Below, in pieces: positions 55,328 through 63,299 of a DNA stretch of 64,000 nucleotides. Source of the stretch: a virus; IMG/VR virus record IMGVR_UViG_3300009314_000003, positions 62,001-126,000 of that record; one strand, written 5' to 3'. The notes beneath the pieces are model-generated. The model ran no database searches and was not told the DNA's origin. It saw nothing but the letters and a program-made list of their open reading frames with translations. Every line of letters begins with the position of its first letter. Within the stretch, counting starts at the first letter, position 1. A program made the translations under genes and the position numbers.

Positions 55328-56299
55328 ATGCCTAGTGGTAATAACACCAGCTTCATAAGTAATATAACCACCGACACGGGTCTATTTAAGGATGACCGGG
55401 TTGTTAAATTGATTGATACATCTTCCGGAGTAATAAAGCCTGACCTGGGAGATGGGGATGATAAAGCTCTTACAGACACACTTCTAAACGCCAGAAGCAC
55501 GTCAAACAATATAGCAGGGGCGAGTATTGAGGGGTTCCTTGTTACCTTCGACAACGAGACATACGCCGCCAGAACAGGCTCGAATATAGGTAATGATACC
55601 AGGCCCATCGAAGGACAAGACATACGTAGCAGGATCCCCGCAGAAGGTATCCGTATAGGCAACGTAGGTCGGTTAGAAGATTTAGTAGAACACGATGGCA
55701 CATACGCCAAAGTTAAAAATACGGCCAGGATAGGTAATACCCCCGTCACCTCGGTTGAGGTGGGTACCGACCGTTCAACTACCCACCTAAACACAGACGG
55801 GCTTAACCCAGAAAGCGCCATCGGGCGAGCGGTGATGCAAACAGTTATCTGGTCTGACAACTCAGTCGCCCGTACGAGTGGAGTTGAGGCATCCGCAAAT
55901 AGTGCAATAGAGGAAGGCAGTTCATCCTGGAAGGTAAAGGCCGTAATCCCGTACACATATGACCCAGAGGATAAGGCTCTGGCTCTGACCTCTCAAATGG
56001 GATCGGACAATCTTGACTGGGGTGGATATATGCGCTTATCAATACATGAAATGAACTCAGATGGTACATTAGGAAATAATAAAGGGGATTCGCCGTACGC
56101 AACCGGTGGTGGCACTAATTACTCTGAGAAAAACACCGTCCTCAATCTTACCGGCCTCGGTCTGGTAGAAGGTACTATGTACTATCTAACGATAAAGGCT
56201 ATGAGTTACGCGGGTAAAATCCTCCTCTTAAACCCAGTTATAAAGACATCGGGCATAACTGATTATTGGCAACCTGCAGACCAAAATTCCTCCTCATAA
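55328..56299 (+). CDS. Fibre-associated protein of unknown fold
   Basis: A 323-residue protein beginning four bases after the previous gene. The first 220 residues are rich in Asn, Thr, Gly and Asp with repeated short R-I-G-N turns (G-I-R-I-G-N-V-G-R, T-A-R-I-G-N-T-P-V-T), suggesting a beta-helix-like stretch. The C-terminal 100 residues look like an FN3-type sandwich (Y-M-R-L-S-I-H-E-M and Y-Y-L-T-I-K-A-M-S-Y-A-G). It shares one base with the next start (TAATG). Confidence 0.5.
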   Translation: MPSGNNTSFISNITTDTGLFKDDRVVKLIDTSSGVIKPDLGDGDDKALTDTLLNARSTSNNIAGASIEGFLVTFDNETYAARTGSNIGNDTRPIEGQDIRSRIPAEGIRIGNVGRLEDLVEHDGTYAKVKNTARIGNTPVTSVEVGTDRSTTHLNTDGLNPESAIGRAVMQTVIWSDNSVARTSGVEASANSAIEEGSSSWKVKAVIPYTYDPEDKALALTSQMGSDNLDWGGYMRLSIHEMNSDGTLGNNKGDSPYATGGGTNYSEKNTVLNLTGLGLVEGTMYYLTIKAMSYAGKILLLNPVIKTSGITDYWQPADQNSSS

Positions 56300-57096
56300 T
56301 GCCTTTCACTAGACACAGTAAAAGACCTAATAACACGAATGGAGAAGTGTCCTCCTATCACTCCCAACTGTTTCGACGCGGAATTGGAGGCCACTCTGCA
56401 GGACAAATAAATCAAGCCGGAAAGAATTACTATAACCCACAGGACAATAGTCTGGTTGGGTGTTGGTTGTTTGACGGCGGTGTTGGTACAATAGTAAATG
56501 ATGAAAGTCTGTACAATAGTACTGCATACCCAGGGACAATAGGGAATTGGGTTAATGATGGTATGCAGTTTGATGCTAGTCAAGAGCAATACCTATCCGT
56601 TCTCCCAGACAGCCACCTGGATCAGGACAGCTCCCTATCAATACTCAGCTGGATAAAGCTGGATACAATTACAACATCTATGTGCGTTCTATGTAAGAGT
56701 TCACAAAACAACACCTCCGTGGACTATTACCTGGAGGTAACAACAACTGGCAAGTTAATTATGGGTTGTTATGATGGTGTATGGCATCCAACGGAGGGAG
56801 CAACTTCACTCACAACGGACCGGTGGTACTTAGTTGGTGGTACCTTCGATGGTTCTATTTTTAGGATTTACCTTGATGGGGTTATGGATAATAATACCAC
56901 AGAAAGTGTTTCTAAACTACCAATGGGCGGAACGTTGGAGTTTGGCCGGTTTAATAATGGTATACCGGGCAACTATTTTAATGGTACAATACACAGTATC
57001 TTCATCTGTGCACGTAATCTTTCAGCTCAAGAAATCGAGAATATATATGACGCAGGGCCTTACTACTCTACAGAGACTCTCTCCTATGAGTTATAA
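56299..57096 (+). CDS. LamG-like (concanavalin-type) tail protein 1
   Basis: 265 residues from the ATG at 56299, which overlaps the preceding stop by one base; an upstream TTG at 56266 is less likely. Residues about 55-255 carry a laminin-G-3-type lectin fold: L-V-G-C-W-L-F-D near the start, L-S-I-L-S-W-I-K-L, then W-Y-L-V-G-G-T-F-D-G and I-Y-L-D-G, and a final I-H-S-I-F-I-C-A-R-N-L strand with A-Q-E-I. Such domains bind carbohydrate. This is the first of four adjacent LamG-type genes, which together probably form the receptor-contact part of the tail. Confidence 0.7.
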   Translation: MPFTRHSKRPNNTNGEVSSYHSQLFRRGIGGHSAGQINQAGKNYYNPQDNSLVGCWLFDGGVGTIVNDESLYNSTAYPGTIGNWVNDGMQFDASQEQYLSVLPDSHLDQDSSLSILSWIKLDTITTSMCVLCKSSQNNTSVDYYLEVTTTGKLIMGCYDGVWHPTEGATSLTTDRWYLVGGTFDGSIFRIYLDGVMDNNTTESVSKLPMGGTLEFGRFNNGIPGNYFNGTIHSIFICARNLSAQEIENIYDAGPYYSTETLSYEL

Positions 57097-57134
57097 CACA
57101 GAAGACAGGAAAACTAGGAGATAGAAAGTACATA

Positions 57135-58805
57135 ATGCCATATTCAAAGGCAAAAGGAAGTATCATAGTCAAACCCTCCTTCATCAGAGATGCGCCGCGT
57201 ATTAAGGTTGGGGCATCACCCATTATCACACTACAAGATACTGAAACAGGAGATCAATGCATGTTAGGTTATAATCCCCCCTGCATAGTCCCCGGCTGCA
57301 TTGGATTATGGGATTTTAGTGATGCCAGCAGTGCGGGTTTGTATGATAAGAGCAGAGCAGGTAATAATCTCTTGCTCTATAACACATGGACCCCAGAACA
57401 ATATAAGGACTCAATATTTGGTGCTTCTTACACCTTTAATAGCAATAATTACACAGGCATAGTTGATAACTTCTCTGTAGGAGGTGCCTTTACTATCGAG
57501 GTCCTTCTAAGAATTATAACCGATGGCTCAGATAAGTGGATCATTGATTTTGATCAGGGTGGACAGTATGGCTGCTATCTAATGCAGGTCGGAGGTAATG
57601 ATTTTCGATTTAGTGCCTACGGAACGGAAATTAGTTCGGGTTTTATAGTTGGAGATCAAATAGATAAGTGGGTACACCTGGCTGGTACTTATGATGGTAC
57701 ATCACTGTATCTATATATCAACGGAAAGAAATGGAATAGTGGAACTGCATCTTCTCAAGACCTAGTAAATAAAACCCTAACAATAGCCGCAAGGAATGAT
57801 GGGTCTTCCCCAGCAGACTATGAAATAGCAGCAGTACGTATATGCCTTAGGGCTCTAAGACCCTACGAATTTATACATCATTGGTATTTTAACTCGATAG
57901 TTGGTGGGTATATAAGTTCAAATGGCGCAGTGTTATTCAATGATCAGATATCAACCTTCAGAAGCGGAAAGGTGTTTACCGTACAAGCTGATTGGAATAG
58001 CGAAAACAGTTTTAAATCAAGTAATATAATAGTTAACGGCATCAGAGGTATCCCTGATGAGGGTTTTGTACAAAGTCAAAAGGATTTCTCCAAACTTGTA
58101 GTTGGCGGAACACCATACAGTAACAGCAAGACAGTGGGTATGTGGGTTTTCGATGGTAGTCTTACTTCCGAGGGAAAAGTAGTTGATTGGTCCGCAAATA
58201 GTAACCCCGCCGACCTTATCGGATTAACTGAAGAGGACCTGGTAAATACTTACTACGGAAGGTATTATGAAACAGACACCTCCAAGTATGTAAGTATTCC
58301 TAACAATAATATGTCCCTTGACTTCCTATCAGGGGATGCAACAATAGACATACTGGTATCAATACCGGACACATCTCTGGATACTGTATTACTATCTAGA
58401 TTTGAGGATGAAAATAACTTTCTCATTCTCAAATACAATTCCACAGCCGAGGAATTAGAAGCATCCATCAAACTTGGCGGGGCCTATATACACCAAGCCA
58501 TCGCTGGTTGGTCTCCTATTCAGGAGAATTGGTATCACATTGCGTGGGCCATTGAAAATGGGTTAGCTAATCACTTATTCGTTGATGGGGTTGAAGCAGC
58601 ACTAACAACCGATATACACACCGGGGGAAATATATTAATCTCTGCTCCAATTGAGATAGCCAAGTATGATACTTCATTTAGCGGACTGAGAATGGCATTC
58701 CTTAGAGTCTCTTCCTGTGTCATGACCTCTGACGAAGCTTCTGTACATGGCCAGTGTTTGTTCAAGGGTGACATATCCGTGCAGGACTTACTACTACCGA
58801 GTTAA
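57135..58805 (+). CDS. LamG-like tail protein 2 with two lectin domains
   Basis: 556 residues. The first LamG unit spans about residues 55-250 (I-G-L-W-D-F-S-D, F-T-I-E-V-L-L-R, K-W-V-H-L-A-G-T-Y-D-G, L-Y-I-N-G-K). After a linker, a second spans about 325-535 (V-G-M-W-V-F-D-G, W-Y-H-I-A-W-A, L-F-V-D-G-V). The two are divergent copies, indicating internal duplication. The N-terminal 50 residues are distinct and may attach to the tail. ATG at 57135 has AGGAG only 17 bases upstream, a slightly long spacing. Confidence 0.7.
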   Translation: MPYSKAKGSIIVKPSFIRDAPRIKVGASPIITLQDTETGDQCMLGYNPPCIVPGCIGLWDFSDASSAGLYDKSRAGNNLLLYNTWTPEQYKDSIFGASYTFNSNNYTGIVDNFSVGGAFTIEVLLRIITDGSDKWIIDFDQGGQYGCYLMQVGGNDFRFSAYGTEISSGFIVGDQIDKWVHLAGTYDGTSLYLYINGKKWNSGTASSQDLVNKTLTIAARNDGSSPADYEIAAVRICLRALRPYEFIHHWYFNSIVGGYISSNGAVLFNDQISTFRSGKVFTVQADWNSENSFKSSNIIVNGIRGIPDEGFVQSQKDFSKLVVGGTPYSNSKTVGMWVFDGSLTSEGKVVDWSANSNPADLIGLTEEDLVNTYYGRYYETDTSKYVSIPNNNMSLDFLSGDATIDILVSIPDTSLDTVLLSRFEDENNFLILKYNSTAEELEASIKLGGAYIHQAIAGWSPIQENWYHIAWAIENGLANHLFVDGVEAALTTDIHTGGNILISAPIEIAKYDTSFSGLRMAFLRVSSCVMTSDEASVHGQCLFKGDISVQDLLLPS

Positions 58806-58815
58806 ATATATCTAT

Positions 58816-59574
58816 ATGGGCAAAATACTCACACGTAACCAGATAGCAACAATTACCCGGGCTGAGAAACCACTTAGTATGTTGGGGACGGCGGACTACT
58901 TCGCTCCTACCCAACACCTTGGGTACCACCCGGAAGAGTTCTCGGTGGAGGCTGGTACTTTACTATGTATGAATTTCACACAGGAAAGTAGTGATGGGGG
59001 AACAACACTGTATGATCTATCAACAGGTAACCATCACGGGACAATAACTGGAGCTACATGGTCAACAAATTCTGTGTGGCGTGAGAGTTTAGAATTTAAT
59101 GGAGTTGATAACTACATTGATCTAGGTAGTTATGAAAATATGCAGAGTGCTGCGCTCAATATAACCCTCGAGGCCTGGGTAAAGATTAACCTAATCCAGA
59201 CGGGGGGAGTAATTACTTTTATAGATACCAGCTTGATACCAACCTTCTCGCTCTCCATCTTAGTTTCGGGGTCAACTACCTACCCAAGTTTTGAAATTAA
59301 TAATACGACTACATACAGCGACACCTACGATATAAACGATGGTAACTGGCATTATCTCGCTGCTACTTACAATGGTACCGCTATAGCACTCTATGATCAA
59401 GGGGAGAGGATTAGCTCAACCAATCTACACGGGGCCATAAATTACAATGGCGATGAAAATATGTATATAGGTAAGACAGGTACGGACATATTTGGTGGAA
59501 ACATCGCGGGGGTTCGCATAACCAGAAGATATAAGCCGACGCTCGCCTTACATAAGTACTACCATGGAGGATAA
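58816..59574 (+). CDS. LamG-like tail protein 3
   Basis: 252 residues from the ATG at 58816, ten bases past the previous stop. An upstream alternative at 58747 would overlap the preceding gene and is not favoured. Residues about 45-245 form a LamG domain: L-E-F-N-G-V-D-N-Y-I-D-L-G, I-T-L-E-A-W-V-K-I, N-W-H-Y-L-A-A-T-Y-N-G and Y-I-G-K-T-G. It is the most classical of the four. The first 40 residues resemble an anchoring segment. Confidence 0.72.
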   Translation: MGKILTRNQIATITRAEKPLSMLGTADYFAPTQHLGYHPEEFSVEAGTLLCMNFTQESSDGGTTLYDLSTGNHHGTITGATWSTNSVWRESLEFNGVDNYIDLGSYENMQSAALNITLEAWVKINLIQTGGVITFIDTSLIPTFSLSILVSGSTTYPSFEINNTTTYSDTYDINDGNWHYLAATYNGTAIALYDQGERISSTNLHGAINYNGDENMYIGKTGTDIFGGNIAGVRITRRYKPTLALHKYYHGG

Positions 59575-59579
59575 TGGCC

Positions 59580-60896
59580 ATGCCTGAACAATGTATGTGT
59601 TACATACCCTTTGATAACAGTAATGCTGGCGGGCGGGTAGTATCAGAATGGTATAACCAGAATCTACCCATAGAAGGAAAACCACCCCTACTGAGAGGTA
59701 AGCCCTGGGCCCATTCAGGTAGACATGGAATGATGCTGGCGGAGGCTACCACTAACCTGAAGAGCCTTGGTGATTTCTCAGATGGTTCCCTTGGCAGCTT
59801 AACGGCCGGGGGAAATAATTCATTGGAAATAGCCACAGAGTTAGCTCTCTTTGGAAATTACTCCGCCAAGGTAGAGTACCAAAACTCCAACGAATTATGC
59901 ACCGATAGTCTAACCCTATCAGGCAATATTACTTACCACGTTAGTTGCTATATTTGGGTTCCCCCCACCTGGGACTCCAATGATACAATTCGCATTGAGC
60001 CAGATACATCCGCATTTAATGGATATTACTCGGTCAAGAGTAATTGGGCCGGAAACGCTCCAGAGATGTATGGAACCTGGCACAGACTTGTAACAGAGGT
60101 AACAACTCAAGATTTAGTCGGTAGCCCTGTAGCTGCCTACTTCAAACTTCAAACATATTCAGGGCCTACGCCGGGTAGGTTTCTTTATTTAGATGGAATA
60201 CAACTTGAAGAGAAAGCATATGCCACACCCTTTGATGTTACTAACAAGGATGGAATCACACCTAGAAAGACGCAACATCTTCGTATTCCAACTGCTGGAA
60301 ACTTTCCCGGGCCTGGAGGAGGTTCAATATCAATCAACCTCCGGCCCTGTTGGAATAATAATACAACCGGTAAAGACAGAGTTCTATTTTCCATGGAGGA
60401 TTCCCTTACGGATAGCTGGCTTATATTTTACGATAACATGAACGAACAATTTGTCTTTAGGATGCAGAGTGGAGACAACTTTACAGATATAAGAAGCCCA
60501 ACGCAAACCATTTCCACGGGGGAACTTGTTACACTCATTACCACGTGGAATGGTACGGAGGGACAATTGTATGTCAATGGACTAGAAGCTAAAACTGATA
60601 GTAGAATACAATGCAGCATAAGAACACCGAGTACCATAGTACTTGGAGATCGTCAGGCAGAACTTGGTAGTTGGACGGCTAATGCCTCCTTCAATGAGGT
60701 GGGTATATTTAACTTCCCCCTCACGCATAGACAGGTGTTAGACATCAACCATATAGCAGAGGCCGGTTACTTGCTTAGCAACCATGGCAATATCGCGAGG
60801 GACCCCAAGTACCACCCTACAATCACTGATCCGGAGAGTGGAATGATTTTCATAGGCACGGACTACAACATTAATGGTACTAATGTGGCCTACTAG
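59580..60896 (+). CDS. Lectin-type tail protein 4 (CBM-like plus LamG) ending in half an Ig-like domain
   Basis: 438 residues from ATG 59580, preferred over ATG 59574 because GGAGG (59566-59570) is 9 rather than 3 bases away. Residues about 60-215 look like a carbohydrate-binding sandwich (F-G-N-Y-S-A-K-V-E-Y, Y-L-D-G-I-Q-L-E-E near its end), and 235-390 a LamG unit (S-I-S-I-N-L-R-P-C-W, L-I-T-T-W-N-G, L-Y-V-N-G). The last 27 residues, from P-T-I-T-D-P-E-S-G to I-N-G-T-N-V-A-Y, match the opening strands of an Ig-like domain and then stop at TAG; the remaining strands appear at the start of the next gene (see findings). Confidence 0.68.
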   Translation: MPEQCMCYIPFDNSNAGGRVVSEWYNQNLPIEGKPPLLRGKPWAHSGRHGMMLAEATTNLKSLGDFSDGSLGSLTAGGNNSLEIATELALFGNYSAKVEYQNSNELCTDSLTLSGNITYHVSCYIWVPPTWDSNDTIRIEPDTSAFNGYYSVKSNWAGNAPEMYGTWHRLVTEVTTQDLVGSPVAAYFKLQTYSGPTPGRFLYLDGIQLEEKAYATPFDVTNKDGITPRKTQHLRIPTAGNFPGPGGGSISINLRPCWNNNTTGKDRVLFSMEDSLTDSWLIFYDNMNEQFVFRMQSGDNFTDIRSPTQTISTGELVTLITTWNGTEGQLYVNGLEAKTDSRIQCSIRTPSTIVLGDRQAELGSWTANASFNEVGIFNFPLTHRQVLDINHIAEAGYLLSNHGNIARDPKYHPTITDPESGMIFIGTDYNINGTNVAY

Positions 60897-61025
60897 CGGC
60901 AGTGCAGGGCCATACACGTTTCTCGGTATATACCATTGACATATCTATAGTAGAGAAACAATTTTAACACAACTTCCTCGAGGAGATTGTTGTTAAACTC
61001 ATACAAAATAGGATAACTAATAATA
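60897..61025 (+). other. Structured 129-base intergenic region
   Basis: No gene. It contains GTTTCTC (60918-60924) facing GAGAAAC (60953-60959); the perfect palindrome GGTATATACC (60925-60934); a TTGACA (60936-60941) with a weak -10 (AACAAT, 60957-60962, spacing 15); and an imperfect hairpin at 60964-60996 around the palindrome TCCTCGAGGA with TTAAC/GTTAA at its base. No T-run follows the hairpin. It could be a promoter/operator, a processing signal or the scar of an insertion in a once continuous gene. Confidence 0.45.
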
Positions 61026-61694
61026 ATGCCAGATGTAAACACAGTAACTATTTACGGCGGGGCGCTGGCGGGCACCGTGATCGGCGAGGCAACATATAAT
61101 GCTGCAGCACAAACCTGGACCTATAGTGCCTCGGGTCTCAGTGGTTTTAACATGCTTAAGGCAGTATCCGAGGATTTAGCCGGTAACATAGCCGCTAGTA
61201 GTGTAATCAAAGCATATTTCGGGGCTACACAGATACCAAGTGCGGATCTAATTGATGATAGTGGAGCAAGTGATACTGATAACATCACTAATGACAATAG
61301 CCCCCGGATCAACTTTGCTCTTGATCTATCCTCCTGTGTAACTGCTATGGGTGTAAATATGTCTGCTTCCTCTATAACAACAGTATACCTGGAACGAAAA
61401 CCTAATAGCGATGCCGATTGGGCTGACGCAGTAGAAATGTCTACCGACGCACCAACTATAACTGTGGCAACCGGAGCTGTTTCACACGACTTCACCCAGG
61501 CAACTCTTGCTGATGATGATTATGACGTTCGGCTCCGATGGAAAGATGCATTGGGTACTTACTCAAGTTATAGTGACATACTTACCTTCAGAGTAGATAC
61601 CTCAGTCCCCGCACCAACTATAACCACACCGGGATGGGGTGATGGGGTGATATATATTGGTAGTACCATCAATATGGCAGGTACCGCTACTTAA
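61026..61694 (+). CDS. Ig-like fibre segment starting and ending mid-domain
   Basis: 222 residues. It opens with the later strands of an Ig-like (Big-type) domain: T-V-T-I-Y, T-W-T-Y, and A-V-S-E-D-L-A-G-N-I-A-A-S. It then has a second sandwich (about 75-190, with D-Y-D-V-R-L-R-W). It closes with the opening strands of another Ig-like domain, P-T-I-T-T-P to I-N-M-A-G-T-A-T, then stops. Both ends are thus half-domains. The start has only a weak AGGA signal. It is probably part of a formerly single fibre gene with its neighbours. Confidence 0.62.
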   Translation: MPDVNTVTIYGGALAGTVIGEATYNAAAQTWTYSASGLSGFNMLKAVSEDLAGNIAASSVIKAYFGATQIPSADLIDDSGASDTDNITNDNSPRINFALDLSSCVTAMGVNMSASSITTVYLERKPNSDADWADAVEMSTDAPTITVATGAVSHDFTQATLADDDYDVRLRWKDALGTYSSYSDILTFRVDTSVPAPTITTPGWGDGVIYIGSTINMAGTAT

Positions 61695-61730
61695 ATAGTA
61701 ATAACACACACACATGCATAGGTAGTATAT

Positions 61731-61756
61731 GAGGGTCCGGATAACCCTGGGCCCTC
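61731..61756 (+). other. Intergenic GC-rich hairpin
   Basis: GAGGGTCC (61731-61738) pairs with GGGCCCTC (61749-61756) with one G-U; GG and CC inside can extend it. No T-run follows. It lies in the 111-base gap before the 61806 gene and may stabilise or process the transcript, or attenuate it. Confidence 0.4.
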
Positions 61757-61805
61757 TCTACCTTGATTTAAATAACATAATAACAATGGAGGAGAGACAC
61801 CAATT

Positions 61806-62162
61806 ATGAAACTTAGTGAACTAATTAATTCAGCAGACGCCCTTGGACGTCTCATGGAACAACCCATAAAAGCCAAGGGTTCCTTTAGACTTGCCAAGGC
61901 AGTAAAACAGGTACAGCCGCTAGTTGCGTCGTATGAAGAGACACGATACAGGCTTATAAAGAAGTATGGAGAAAAGGGCGAAGAGGGTGAATACTCCGTA
62001 GAGCCCGGCTCTAAGAACTGGGACAAGTTTGTGACTGAGCTAGATAAGCTCTTGAATGAGGATGTAGAGGTCAAGCTCAACAAAGTTACATTATCGAGTA
62101 TAGTTCAGGCTGAATTAACCGCGGCTGACGCAATGCAATTAAGGTGGTTGGTAAAGGAATAA
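61806..62162 (+). CDS. DUF1617-like helical phage protein
   Basis: 118 residues, with a good GGAGG before its start. It is helical and charged. The pattern M-K-L-x-E-L-I-N, S-F-R-L-A-K-A-V-K, Y-E-E-T-R-Y-R-L-I-K-K-Y-G and L-D-K-L-L-N-E-D-V-E-V-K-L resembles small phage proteins of the DUF1617 type found near tail genes; this is recognition by eye. It lies between the two parts of a split Ig-like gene and seems to have its own translation signals. Its function is unknown. Confidence 0.5.
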   Translation: MKLSELINSADALGRLMEQPIKAKGSFRLAKAVKQVQPLVASYEETRYRLIKKYGEKGEEGEYSVEPGSKNWDKFVTELDKLLNEDVEVKLNKVTLSSIVQAELTAADAMQLRWLVKE

Positions 62163-62165
62163 GTT

Positions 62166-62471
62166 ATGCCAATGGATACCACAGAGGTTAAGCTATATAA
62201 TCAGATTGGAGGATCGCCCGACCCAAATACTGATACCTACCTGGGTAATGATGTTACCTTTGATCAGTCCGGCGGATGGGAAATAAATGTGACCTCTCTT
62301 GGAGAGGGGCGATATACAATATATGCTGAGTCACAAGATATGGCAGGGAATAAAGCTTTATCCGATGCTTGTGCTATTAACAAAGTACCTGATCCTATGA
62401 AAGTTTCCGGACTTGTGTCGTGGACAGTAGGTGAGTTTGACGGGGTTCAGATTGGAAGCTTTTTCTCTTAA
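62166..62471 (+). CDS. Ig-like fibre segment beginning mid-domain
   Basis: 101 residues from an ATG with AAGGA eight bases upstream. Residues 4-67 form the later strands of an Ig-like domain: T-E-V-K-L-Y, G-G-W-E-I-N-V, L-G-E-G-R-Y-T-I-Y-A-E-S-Q-D-M-A-G-N-K-A. They align with the start of the 61026 protein and would complete the half-domain at its end. The C-terminus has V-S-W-T-V-G-E-F-D-G. It is either a separate subunit or the last fragment of a broken gene. Confidence 0.6.
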   Translation: MPMDTTEVKLYNQIGGSPDPNTDTYLGNDVTFDQSGGWEINVTSLGEGRYTIYAESQDMAGNKALSDACAINKVPDPMKVSGLVSWTVGEFDGVQIGSFFS

Positions 62472-62509
62472 CAGCTAGAACAACATAAAAAGGAGAATAT
62501 ATATAACTG

Positions 62510-63163
62510 ATGGCTATTACATCTATAAACCTTGGAACCGCGGGGACACAATCGGGTGACACTATTCGCGCCGCTTTTGGTATATGTAATTCTAACTTCT
62601 CAGATTTAGACACTGGGAAGATGTCAACATCTCACGCTGCTAACTCCATCACAGGTTTTGGCACAAGTGGAGCTGCTACAACTGTAGCAAGGTCTGACCA
62701 CGCTCATAGTGGTTCAGATATATCATCTGGGACAATATCTGCAGACAGATTGAATGATGAGGCAAAGGGCTGGCATGGTTATGCTAAGATTATGATTAAG
62801 CCTGCAGACTTCATTCCTAATGATGACGACGTTAATGCCAATGTCGCCATGGTAGATAACGGTGCAAAGATAAAAGTGACTAATGCCGCGCTTGAAGCTT
62901 ATGCACAGTATACTATTCCAAAGGGCTACAAAGCAACAGAGATTATGTTGTACGGAAACACTGCTAACGCAGTAGATGTGGCAACCAGCGGCATAGACAG
63001 CTCAACCATAACACTTGTTTCGCCCGCCGAGTCAGTAGTAGGTACAGCTATCAATATTACAGATGTCACTGGTACTGATGCAGGATATTTGATTGTTAAG
63101 TGGTCACCAACAGCAACAACCCACTATCTCTATGGTGGTTATATACAGTTGGTAGCCGTGTAG
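62510..63163 (+). CDS. Tail fibre / receptor-binding protein
   Basis: 217 residues with a strong Shine-Dalgarno sequence (AAAAAGGAG). The N-terminus I-N-L-G-T-A-G-T-Q-S-G-D-T-I-R-A-A-F-G is the tail-fibre opening seen in many phages (G-D-x-I-R-x-A-F, then N-x-N-F). It continues with V-A-R-S-D-H-A-H-S-G-S and G-T-I-S-A-D-R-L, fibre-shaft motifs. The C-terminal half (about 85-217) is a beta-rich head with no recognised lectin fold. It is probably trimeric and contacts the host receptor or another fibre. Confidence 0.72.
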   Translation: MAITSINLGTAGTQSGDTIRAAFGICNSNFSDLDTGKMSTSHAANSITGFGTSGAATTVARSDHAHSGSDISSGTISADRLNDEAKGWHGYAKIMIKPADFIPNDDDVNANVAMVDNGAKIKVTNAALEAYAQYTIPKGYKATEIMLYGNTANAVDVATSGIDSSTITLVSPAESVVGTAINITDVTGTDAGYLIVKWSPTATTHYLYGGYIQLVAV

Positions 63164-63299
63164 TTATTACATAACAATTCCTACCCATTACCCTTTCTCT
63201 CCTCACTTATAACCTACTCCAAACCTAGCTGATTAGCTAAGCCTACTTCTTATATGACATAACTAAAATAAGACAGGAAAAGGAGAATACTATATACAT
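63164..63299 (+). other. 136-base intergenic gap
   Basis: No gene. It contains a short inverted repeat TAGCT-GATT-AGCTA (63227-63240 region), a 12-mer GACATAACTAAA (63256-63267) also found at 262-273, and AAAAGGAGAATA (63278-63289), the ribosome-binding site of the next gene. No clear promoter or terminator. Confidence 0.4.

Noticed and set aside
55075-55956. Long minus-strand ORF (293 codons)
   Set aside because: It lies wholly opposite two well-supported + strand genes, has no ribosome-binding signal and encodes a low-complexity Ser/Leu/Pro product typical of antisense frames.
56266-56298. Upstream TTG start for the first LamG gene
   Set aside because: It would overlap the previous gene by 34 bases, while ATG 56299 forms the usual TAATG junction.
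60936-60962. Sigma-70 promoter with TTGACA
   Set aside because: The -35 is perfect but the only -10 (AACAAT) is 4 of 6 with a 15-base spacing, so I keep it only as a weak note within the region.
60894-61028. T4 gene 60-style ribosome bypass across the first gap
   Set aside because: No matching take-off and landing codons around the stop (TAC TAG) and the next start.
60897-62165. Group I or II introns as the cause of the split Ig-like genes
   Set aside because: The first gap is 129 bases and the second has only about 111 bases outside its ORF, too small for a catalytic core; no intron-like pairing elements were recognised. Splicing is still listed as a test.
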